A stretch of DNA of 7,794 bases from RBG-16-66-20 sp039931635 (GTDB lineage: Bacteria; Pseudomonadota; Gammaproteobacteria; Burkholderiales; SG8-39). Shown here piece by piece: positions 1 through 5,396 of this stretch. A program made the position numbers and the translations under genes. The notes beneath the pieces are model-generated. The model was given only the letters and a program-made list of their open reading frames with translations, searched no databases and had not been told where the DNA came from. Within the stretch, counting starts at the first letter, position 1; each line of letters begins with the position of its first letter. The DNA is taken from NCBI GenBank assembly GCA_039931635.1, contig JBDTRO010000067.1, forward strand, positions 1 to 7,794, written 5' to 3'.

Positions 1-572
1 CAGATCGATTTCCCGCCGTATTCGATGCGGTAGCCGGTCGCACCGTCCGGGTGGTTCAGCACCGCGGTGCGCACGACGATTCCGGGTGTCGGCGTCAGCG
101 TTTCGCCGCCCTTGAAGTCGCGGTACTCCATCTTTGCCTTGAAAACGTCGGGCGGCACCGGGAACAGCGGCGCCATCATGAATTCCCGCAGTACGCGGTG
201 CAGCGTCATGCCTCCGGCGAGGTGCCCGGCCCAGAGCCGGAAGGCGTTCTGCGGCTGGAAGAACGGCTTGAAGAAGGGCAGCCCGCAGACATGGTCGAAA
301 TGCGTGTGCGTGAAGAAGATGTCCGAATCGAGCGGTGCCTCCGCGACCAGGCGGTTGCCGAGGTAGCGCATACCGGTGCCGGCGTCCAGCAGGATCAGGC
401 GGCTGCCGCAGCGCACCTCGATCGAGGAGGTATTGCCGCCATAGCGGGCCGTCGCGGGACCCGGGGCGGCGATGCTGCCGCGCACGCCCCAGAACCGGAC
501 CAGGAACCCGCCCCCTGCAGTTTGTCCCGCGCTCACGGTCGCTACTTTGGCACGAACCCGGGCAGCTTGCAC
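1..572 (-). CDS. MBL-fold metallo-hydrolase, C-terminus beyond the window
   Basis: The N-terminal 190 residues of a metallo-beta-lactamase-fold hydrolase are visible and the gene continues past the left edge. The family opening VRFWGVRGSIAAPGP (residues 25-39) is followed by a YGGNTSSIEVR block (44-54), an LLDAGTGMR strand/turn (61-69), the metal-binding THTHFDH motif (88-94: H89, H91, D93, H94) and LNH at 172-174, whose H174 is the likely third metal ligand. This belongs to the broad fold group that includes class II cyclic-nucleotide phosphodiesterases and RNase Z-like enzymes; the substrate cannot be read from the sequence. The start is GTG at 572, chosen because GGAGGG lies six bases upstream. 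A second GTG at 536 lacks such a site but would give an N-terminus closer to the conserved block. The protein has no signal peptide, so it is probably cytosolic. It is divergent from the ABC-like gene and near a cyclase and a cyclic-nucleotide-binding gene, so cleavage of a cyclic nucleotide is a reasonable inference, not an observation. Confidence 0.9.
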   Translation of the reverse strand, partial: MQAARVRAKVATVSAGQTAGGGFLVRFWGVRGSIAAPGPATARYGGNTSSIEVRCGSRLILLDAGTGMRYLGNRLVAEAPLDSDIFFTHTHFDHVCGLPFFKPFFQPQNAFRLWAGHLAGGMTLHRVLREFMMAPLFPVPPDVFKAKMEYRDFKGGETLTPTPGIVVRTAVLNHPDGATGYRIEYGGKSI

Positions 573-578
573 TATGAT
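573..578 (+). promoter_or_regulatory. Candidate -10 element for a near-leaderless ABC transcript
   Basis: TATGAT, one mismatch from the sigma70 consensus TATAAT, ends eight bases before the ATG at 587. Initiation about seven bases downstream would begin the mRNA almost at the start codon, which fits the absence of a Shine-Dalgarno. There is no good -35: TTGGCA at 547-552 is 20 bp away, longer than usual. The element lies immediately upstream of the divergent MBL gene's GTG, between that codon and its Shine-Dalgarno. The promoter is inferred from sequence only. Confidence 0.45.
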
Positions 579-586
579 CCCTCCCC
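579..586 (-). promoter_or_regulatory. Shine-Dalgarno of the MBL hydrolase gene
   Basis: On the minus strand GGGGAGGG lies six bases before the GTG at 572. It is the strongest ribosome-binding site in the left half and decides the start. Its complement occupies the last eight bases before the ATG of the divergent ABC gene at 587, which leaves that gene a pyrimidine-rich CCCTCCCC and no Shine-Dalgarno of its own. Confidence 0.7.
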
Positions 587-3307
587 ATGGAACGGTCTTT
601 GTTCGGGTTCATCCTGCGCTATTCGAGGCGCGAGCAGCTGATGATCCTGCCGCTGGTCATCGCCTCGATGCTGATTTACTTCTCGATGCTCGACCTGCCC
701 AAGGCGATCATCAACGAGGCGATCCAGGGTAAACGCTTCCCGGTGCCGGAGGCCACGGTGGCGTTCCTGAAAGTGCAAATCACGCTGCCGCATATCCTTG
801 GCGGCGCCTCGGTGCAGCTGTTCGATGGTTTTGCGCTGCACCAGCTGCCCTACCTGTTTGCGCTGACGTTCGCCTTCCTGACGCTGATTGTCGTCAACGG
901 CGCGCTGAAGTTCCAGATCAACACCATGAAAGGCTGGCTGGGCGAGCGCATGTTGCGGCGCCTGCGCTACGCTCTCTTCGACCGCATCCTGCGCTTTCCG
1001 CTGGCGCGCTTCCGCCGGGTAAAGTCGGCCGAACTCGCCACCATGATCAAGGACGAAGTCGAGCCGCTCGGGGGCTTCGTCGGCGAGTCGCTGATTGCGC
1101 CGACGTTCTACACGCTCGAGGCATTCACCGCCATGTTCTTCATCCTCTACCAGCACCTCTACCTCGGTCTGATCGCGCTCGCCGTGGTGGCGTCCCAGGC
1201 GGTGATCATCCCGCGCCTGCGGCGCCGGTTGCTGGTGCTCTCCAAGGAACGCCAGCTCGGCGCGCGCCAGCTCTCCGGACGGATCGCCGAGGTTGCCGAC
1301 GGCGTGATCGAGGTGCACGCGCACGACACGTCGAACTACGAGCGCGCGGAGGTATCGGCGCGGCTCGGGCGCATGTTCCGTATCCGCTTCGAGTTGTACC
1401 AGCGCAAGTTCATGATCAAGTTCCTCAACAATTTGCTCTCCCAGGTGGGCCCGTTCCTGTTCTACCTGGTAGGCGGTTACCTGGTGATTGCGGGCCGCCT
1501 GGACATCGGCACGCTGGTGGCCGTGATCGCCGCCTACAAGGACCTGCCCAGCCCGATCAAGGAGCTGATCGACTGGGACCAGCAGCGCCTCGACGTGCAG
1601 ATCAAGTACACCCAGGTGGTGGAACAGTTCACGGTGGACGACATGACGCCGGCGGAAATGCAGGCACCCGTTGCTGCGCCGGAGCTGCCGGCCGCGGGCG
1701 CCGTGCGCGTATCCAACCTGGCGCTCGCGGGAGAGGCGGGATCGAAGTTGATCGACGGCGTCACGTTCGAGGTCGGCCTCGACCAGCATGTCGCCGTTCT
1801 CGGGTCGCACGCGGCTGGCGTCGCCGAGCTCACGCAGATGCTGGCGCGCCTGGTGATGCCCAGCAGCGGCCGGGTCGAAGTCGGCGGCATCGACATGACC
1901 AAGGCGCCCGAGGCGGTGACCGGCCGCGCCATGGCGTACGTCGGCCCGTCGGCTTACCTGTTTCCGACCAGCGTGCGCGACAACCTGGTCTACGGGCTCA
2001 AGCACTATCCGTTGCGCGAGCGAATCTACGAAGGCCAGGAACTCGCGGAATACGAATTCCAGAGAAGCGAGGCAAAGCGCACCGACAGCACCCTGCTCGA
2101 TTACAACGCCGACTGGACCGACTACCGGGCCGCGGGCGCGTCCAGCCGCGAGGAGCTGGATCTGCGCATCGTCGAGGTGCTGAAGACGGTCGAGCTGGAG
2201 GAAACCATCTTCGAGCTCGGCCTGAGAAGCTCGGTGGATGCCGCGAATCATCCCGGCCTGGCGGAAAGTGTGCTGCGCGCCCGCGAGGCGATCCGGACGC
2301 GGCTCGCCGGACCCGGCATGCAGGGCCTGGTCGAGCAGTTCGATGCCGAGCGCTACAACCGCAACGCCACACTGGCGGAGAATCTGCTCTTCGGTACGCC
2401 GATCGGCAAGAAGACCTTCGACATCGAGAACCTGGCAGGCAACGAGTATGTGCGCCGCGTATTGCGCGAAACCGGGTTGGCCGACGACTTGCTCAAGACG
2501 GGGCACAAGCTCGCCGAGACCATGGTCGAGCTGTTCAGCGGCCTGCCGCCCGGGCACGAATTCTTCGAACGCTTCAGCTTCATCAAGCAGGACGACCTGC
2601 CGGAGGTGAAGGCGGTACTGGGCCGGGTGGCGGACGCCGGGCTGGACAAGATCGAAGATGCCGACCGCGACCTGCTGATGGCGCTGCCTTTCAAGATGAT
2701 TTCCGCCCGCCACCGCCTCGGCCTCATCGACGAGGCGTTCGAGGCGCGCATCCTGCAGGCGCGCCGCCATTTCGCCGAGCACCTGCCGGCGCAGATGCGC
2801 GGCGGGATCGAATTCTTCGACTCGGCAAGCTACAACGGGGCGGCGACCCTGCAGGACAACATCCTGTTCGGCAAAGTCGCGACCGGGCAGGCGCAGGCCA
2901 GCACCCGGATTGCCGCGATGCTGCACGAGGTGCTCGATGAACTGAAGCTGCGGCCGCAGGTCGCGTCCATCGGCCTGGGCTACCAGGTCGGGGTCGGCGG
3001 CGCGCGGCTGTCTTCTTCCGACCGGCAGAAGGTCGCGATCGCGCGCGCACTGCTGCGGCGCCCGGCGGTGCTGATTCTCGATCAGGCGGCCGCGGTACTC
3101 GACGGCGCGTCGCAGAACCGCATCGTGACGAGCGTGCTGGAAGCCCGCAAGGGACGCTGCGTATTCTGGGCCCTGCAGCGCAACGACCTTGCCGAGCGCT
3201 TTGGCCACACCCTGGTGATGGAGCGCGGCCGGCTCGCCGAGCAGGGCCGCTTCGCGGACCTGAAAAGCAGCGGCGGCGCGCTGCAAAAATTATTGAGCAC
3301 CGGTTGA
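587..3307 (+). CDS. ABC-exporter-like protein with degenerate ATPase domain and long insertion
   Basis: This 906-residue protein has the layout of a fused half-ABC exporter. Six probable membrane segments lie near residues 16-34, 86-108, 169-189, 191-209, 285-303 and 305-320, with an exporter-type intracellular region (FRRVKSAELATMIKDEVEPL, 142-161). The nucleotide-binding domain begins near 372. Its motifs are recognisable but altered. Walker A is GSHAAGVA (406-413), with Val412 for Lys and Ala413 for Ser/Thr. Q-loop Gln is Pro454. The signature is LSSSD (808-812) instead of LSGGQ. Walker B keeps Asp832, but the catalytic Glu is Gln833. The H-loop His is Gln864. About 290 extra residues separate the Q-loop region from the signature, since 354 residues lie between them against about 57 in canonical exporters. 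The usual size of such proteins is 570-650 residues. The ATG at 587 starts a typical N-terminus (MERSLFGFILRYS). Strong conservation of overall form with loss of catalytic residues suggests a selected non-hydrolysing protein (scaffold, sensor or regulated channel) rather than decay. It is co-transcribed with the cNMP-binding gene 26 bp downstream. No substrate can be assigned. Confidence 0.9.
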   Translation: MERSLFGFILRYSRREQLMILPLVIASMLIYFSMLDLPKAIINEAIQGKRFPVPEATVAFLKVQITLPHILGGASVQLFDGFALHQLPYLFALTFAFLTLIVVNGALKFQINTMKGWLGERMLRRLRYALFDRILRFPLARFRRVKSAELATMIKDEVEPLGGFVGESLIAPTFYTLEAFTAMFFILYQHLYLGLIALAVVASQAVIIPRLRRRLLVLSKERQLGARQLSGRIAEVADGVIEVHAHDTSNYERAEVSARLGRMFRIRFELYQRKFMIKFLNNLLSQVGPFLFYLVGGYLVIAGRLDIGTLVAVIAAYKDLPSPIKELIDWDQQRLDVQIKYTQVVEQFTVDDMTPAEMQAPVAAPELPAAGAVRVSNLALAGEAGSKLIDGVTFEVGLDQHVAVLGSHAAGVAELTQMLARLVMPSSGRVEVGGIDMTKAPEAVTGRAMAYVGPSAYLFPTSVRDNLVYGLKHYPLRERIYEGQELAEYEFQRSEAKRTDSTLLDYNADWTDYRAAGASSREELDLRIVEVLKTVELEETIFELGLRSSVDAANHPGLAESVLRAREAIRTRLAGPGMQGLVEQFDAERYNRNATLAENLLFGTPIGKKTFDIENLAGNEYVRRVLRETGLADDLLKTGHKLAETMVELFSGLPPGHEFFERFSFIKQDDLPEVKAVLGRVADAGLDKIEDADRDLLMALPFKMISARHRLGLIDEAFEARILQARRHFAEHLPAQMRGGIEFFDSASYNGAATLQDNILFGKVATGQAQASTRIAAMLHEVLDELKLRPQVASIGLGYQVGVGGARLSSSDRQKVAIARALLRRPAVLILDQAAAVLDGASQNRIVTSVLEARKGRCVFWALQRNDLAERFGHTLVMERGRLAEQGRFADLKSSGGALQKLLSTG
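1961..1996 (+). repeat. Internal protein repeat, copy 1 (Q-loop-distal motif)
   Basis: Residues 459-470, FPTSVRDNLVYG, form the normal [S/T]-x-x-x-N-[IL]-x-[YF]-G motif that follows the Q-loop of ABC exporters. It is the first of three copies in the protein and the only one attached to the Walker A half. A helical stretch with EVLKTVELEETIFELGL (530-546) follows, resembling the helical subdomain that normally precedes the signature motif, but no signature appears there. Confidence 0.55.
2333..2395 (+). repeat. Internal protein repeat, copy 2
   Basis: Residues 583-603 share 12 of 21 identical positions with copy 3 (E583, F585, D586, Y590, N591, A594, T595, L596, N599, L601, F602, G603, at a constant offset of 159 residues). 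The core is ATLAENLLFG. It is followed by YVRRVLRETGLADDLLKTG (621-639), which looks like the helical subdomain that follows this motif in ordinary ABC exporters, again without an LSGGQ-type signature. Confidence 0.7.
2810..2872 (+). repeat. Internal protein repeat, copy 3 (in register with the signature)
   Basis: Residues 742-762 have the core ATLQDNILFG. Asn758 lies 50 residues before the degenerate signature (808), which is the normal distance in ABC exporters. This copy therefore occupies the canonical position for the signature half of the domain, while copy 1 occupies it for the Walker A half. Most of the insertion falls between the two. Confidence 0.7.
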
Positions 3308-3333
3308 GTGAAGGCCGGTAAAGGAGCAGAGCC

Positions 3334-3789
3334 ATGAGCCTGGAACAGGAATTCGAGTTGATCCGGCGGGTGCCGATCTTCAGCACCACGGATCCCGCGA
3401 TGCAGAAGCTGCTTGCCTTCAGCAGCGATCGCCTCACCTACGCGGAAGGACAGACCATGTTCAGCGCGGGCGACCCGCCCGACAGCGCCTACATCGTGAT
3501 GGAGGGCGAAGTGGACATCACGGTGCCGACGCCCAAGGGACCGTTGCTCGTGAACACGCTGACGCGCAACGACGTCATCGGCGAAATCGGCATCTTCGGC
3601 GACGTGCCGCGCACCGCGACCGCGGTGGCACGCACGCGCGTGGAAGTGCTGCGGATCTCGCGCGACGTGTTTGTGAACGTGATCCGCGGCAATCCGGATT
3701 CGGCGATCGCGCTGGTGAAAATCCTCGCCGACCGGCTTGCGAAAACCACCGCCCAGCTGCGCCGCATGGCGGCCGAAACCAGCCGGTAG
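3334..3789 (+). CDS. Stand-alone cyclic-nucleotide-binding protein (Crp/PKA-regulatory type domain)
   Basis: The 151-residue protein is essentially one cyclic-nucleotide-binding domain. A helix (residues 1-30, ending FSTTDPAMQKLLAFS) precedes the beta-roll: YAEGQTMFSAGDPPDSAYIVMEGEVDI has the conserved glycines, and the phosphate-binding cassette is IGEIGIFGDVPRTATAVAR (82-100). Glu84 (ribose contact) and Arg93 (phosphate contact) are both present nine residues apart, as in PKA-type domains, so ligand binding looks intact. A C-terminal helix (124-147) closes the protein. There is no helix-turn-helix, so it is not a Crp-like transcription factor but a receptor that probably acts through a protein partner. 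The start ATG has AAGGAG seven bases upstream (3321-3326). It lies 26 bp after the ABC-like gene on the same strand, so that membrane protein is the most likely partner. Thr94 after the Arg resembles cGMP-type pockets but does not settle cAMP versus cGMP. Confidence 0.93.
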   Translation: MSLEQEFELIRRVPIFSTTDPAMQKLLAFSSDRLTYAEGQTMFSAGDPPDSAYIVMEGEVDITVPTPKGPLLVNTLTRNDVIGEIGIFGDVPRTATAVARTRVEVLRISRDVFVNVIRGNPDSAIALVKILADRLAKTTAQLRRMAAETSR

Positions 3790-3799
3790 GAGCCGGGCG

Positions 3800-4963
3800 T
3801 CAGGGGAGGGCGAAGACCTCTTCCGGTTCGGCGACGCCGCGCAGCGCAAATTTACCCAGGCTGCGGCAGGGCGCGCCAAGCTCTGCCGCCATGGTGGCCG
3901 AGAGCACGACATCCTGCCCGGTGTCCTTGCATAGTCCCTCGATGCGCGCGGCCTTGTTTGCCGCGACGCCGATGACCGAGAATTCGAGCCTTTCGGGGGT
4001 ACCGATGTTGCCGTAATACACCCGCCCAAGGTGCAGGCCGACGCCGCACGCGAACGCAGGCAGGCCGGCGCCCAGGCGCGCCGCGTTGGTCGCGTGCACC
4101 CGGGAGCGGGCGGCACGCGCCGCGTCGACAGCCCGTTCGCAGACCGCGCGCGTCGTGTCGCCCGCGGTGGGAAACACCGCGAGCGAGGCGTCGCCGATGA
4201 ACCGCAGGACCTCGCCGCCGTGCGCGAGCACGGCGCCGGCCGTGGCGACAAAGTAGTCGTTCAGCAGCTCGAGAAAGCGCTGCTCTCCGAGCGATGCCGA
4301 CAGCGGTGTCGATTCGCGCAGGTCGGAGAACCAGATCACGGCGTCGATGCTCTGGCCGTCGCCGCGCTTGATCTGGCCATCGAGCACCTTGGCGCCGGAG
4401 CTGCGACCAAGGTAGGTTTCAAGCAGCGTCCTGGCGAGATCGAGGTTGTTGAAATTCTCCATGATGAGCGCGAACGGATGCAGCAGGCGCTGGATCTCGG
4501 TGATGTCGTGATCGGCAAAGCCGCCGGGGCGCCGCGTCGTAAGGCTCACGGAATTGCGTGCGCCGGCACTGAACAGAACCTCCGCGATGACGTAATCGGT
4601 CATGCCCTGCGCGCGCAGTTCCTGCAGAACGGGAAAGTCCATCGCGCAGTCGCGATCCTCGAGCCGGCGCCGGATTACGCGCTCGCCCTCCCTGATGCGT
4701 GCCGCGGGACTGGTCAGGTATTGCTCGGTTTCCCGGAAGCCGTGCGCGCCGCGGTTCAGCGTGACCTTCTGGCCGTCCCAGAACAGCGCCACGCCGGAAT
4801 ACTGCGGATGCAGCGTCCAGAAGAAGAACGCGACGCGGTCGATCGGCATCCCGGCGGCGCGCACCCGTTCGCAGATCCCGCTTACGACTTCTTCGCGCGT
4901 CGGCAGGTGCCGGCCCTTGTGCATCAGCCAGTCGACAACCGGCGCCACGGACCATTGCGCCAT
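3800..4963 (-). CDS. Class III adenylate/guanylate cyclase with N-terminal sensor-like region
   Basis: The 387-residue protein makes a 3',5'-cyclic nucleotide from ATP or GTP. The catalytic domain spans about 205-385. The two metal-binding aspartates are D214 (WFSDLREST) and D258 (LRFIGDASLAVFP). The transition-state pair N336 and R340 lies in VIGVAANKAARIEG, preceded by YYGNIGTPERLEFS. Substrate-selecting positions deviate slightly from bacterial class IIIb enzymes: Arg254 where Lys is usual and Ser329 where Thr is usual. Residues about 20-180 form a soluble N-terminal region (RVAFFFWTLHPQYSG; DHDITEIQRLLHPFALIMENF) resembling the GAF-like input regions common in proteobacterial cyclases, joined by a helical linker. 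No membrane segments are seen. The ATG at 4963 is preceded by AGGAAGG at ideal spacing; the frame stays open further upstream only inside apaG. It is probably expressed from the apaG promoter. It ends 10 bp from the convergent cyclic-nucleotide-binding gene, so enzyme and receptor are neighbours on opposite strands. Confidence 0.93.
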   Translation of the reverse strand: MAQWSVAPVVDWLMHKGRHLPTREEVVSGICERVRAAGMPIDRVAFFFWTLHPQYSGVALFWDGQKVTLNRGAHGFRETEQYLTSPAARIREGERVIRRRLEDRDCAMDFPVLQELRAQGMTDYVIAEVLFSAGARNSVSLTTRRPGGFADHDITEIQRLLHPFALIMENFNNLDLARTLLETYLGRSSGAKVLDGQIKRGDGQSIDAVIWFSDLRESTPLSASLGEQRFLELLNDYFVATAGAVLAHGGEVLRFIGDASLAVFPTAGDTTRAVCERAVDAARAARSRVHATNAARLGAGLPAFACGVGLHLGRVYYGNIGTPERLEFSVIGVAANKAARIEGLCKDTGQDVVLSATMAAELGAPCRSLGKFALRGVAEPEEVFALP

Positions 4964-4968
4964 CGTAG

Positions 4969-4975
4969 CCTTCCT
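4969..4975 (-). promoter_or_regulatory. Shine-Dalgarno of the cyclase gene, overlapping the apaG stop
   Basis: Minus-strand AGGAAGG ends five bases before the cyclase ATG and begins inside the apaG stop codon TAG (4976-4974). This fixes the cyclase start at 4963 and makes translational coupling with apaG likely. Confidence 0.7.
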
Positions 4976-5357
4976 AGTGCAGTACGCGCGGCACGGAGAG
5001 CGTGAATTCCGGGATCGGCGCTTCGAAGCGGGTGCCGTCTTCCGCGACCATCTGGTAGCTGCCGCGCATGGTTCCCACCGGCGTCGCGATCGAGGTGCCG
5101 CTAGAGTACTCGTGGCTTTCGCCCGGCCGCAGCACGGGCTGCGCACCCACCACGCCTAAACCGCGCACTTCCTGCACCAGGCCCTGCGAGTCAGTGATGA
5201 TCCAGTGCCGGCTGACCAGCTGCGCGGTTGAACTGCCGGTATTGCGGATATGGATGGTGTAGGCGAACACATACCGGCCGCTCTTTTCGTCGGACTGCTC
5301 GGGCAGGTACTGCACCGTGGGGGTCACGGAGACCTCGTTGCGCTTTTCCTGGGCCAT
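4974..5357 (-). CDS. apaG: ApaG domain protein
   Basis: This 127-residue protein is a full-length ApaG, a single beta-sandwich (fibronectin-III-like) domain of about 125 residues. Diagnostic blocks are YVFAYTIHIRNTG (29-41), RHWIITDSQG (50-59), VRGLGVVGAQPVLRPGESHEYSSG (64-87, given as the conserved GxGVVGxQPxLxPGExxxYxSG pattern) and GTMRGSYQMV (95-104). The family's biochemical role is not firmly established; the name comes from its linkage to the apaH diadenosine-tetraphosphatase locus in enterobacteria, and apaH is not present here. The start is ATG at 5357; the alternative ATG at 5365 is out of frame. There is no Shine-Dalgarno, but a -10-like TACAAT lies six bases upstream, suggesting a leaderless message. 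It diverges from rpe and leads an operon with the cyclase. Confidence 0.95.
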   Translation of the reverse strand: MAQEKRNEVSVTPTVQYLPEQSDEKSGRYVFAYTIHIRNTGSSTAQLVSRHWIITDSQGLVQEVRGLGVVGAQPVLRPGESHEYSSGTSIATPVGTMRGSYQMVAEDGTRFEAPIPEFTLSVPRVLH

Positions 5358-5363
5358 GCGCGC

Positions 5364-5369
5364 ATTGTA
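5364..5369 (-). promoter_or_regulatory. Candidate -10 element for leaderless apaG mRNA
   Basis: Minus-strand TACAAT (one mismatch from TATAAT) ends six bases before the apaG ATG, so transcription would begin at or next to the start codon. No convincing -35 was found at 16-18 bp. It sits in the 39-bp apaG/rpe spacer beside the oppositely directed rpe element. Confidence 0.5.
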
Positions 5370-5380
5370 AGTCGGCGCGC

Positions 5381-5386
5381 TAGAAT
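5381..5386 (+). promoter_or_regulatory. Candidate -10 element for near-leaderless rpe mRNA
   Basis: TAGAAT (one mismatch from TATAAT) ends ten bases before the rpe ATG. The intervening TCACGCCGCC has no Shine-Dalgarno. The predicted leader is only a few bases long. The -35 region is GC-rich and shows no clear match. Confidence 0.45.
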
Positions 5387-5396
5387 TCACGCCGCC

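Noticed and set aside
548..571. Sigma54-like half-sites TGGCACG (548-554) and TTGCA (567-571)
   Set aside because: Both halves match consensus, but they are 12 bp apart instead of the required 4, so this cannot be a normal sigma54 promoter.
51..732. Several plus-strand frames over the MBL gene
   Set aside because: They are shadows of the minus-strand MBL hydrolase, which shows the THTHFDH metal site and family start block.
572..3286. 904-codon open frame antisense to the ABC-like gene
   Set aside because: Its translation is rich in Arg, Gln, Ala and His with no recognisable domain, as expected of the reverse strand of a GC-rich gene. The plus-strand frame has clear ABC motifs and membrane helices.
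3786..3810. Possible bidirectional terminator between the convergent genes
   Set aside because: The repeated CCGG sequences here are direct rather than inverted repeats and no T run follows on either strand.
4031..5005. 324-codon plus-strand frame across the cyclase gene
   Set aside because: Low-complexity composition with no domain; the minus strand encodes an unmistakable class III cyclase over the same bases.
5250..5396. Upstream extension of rpe to an ATG at 5250
   Set aside because: It would run antisense through apaG, and the ATG at 5397 gives the standard Rpe N-terminus and length.
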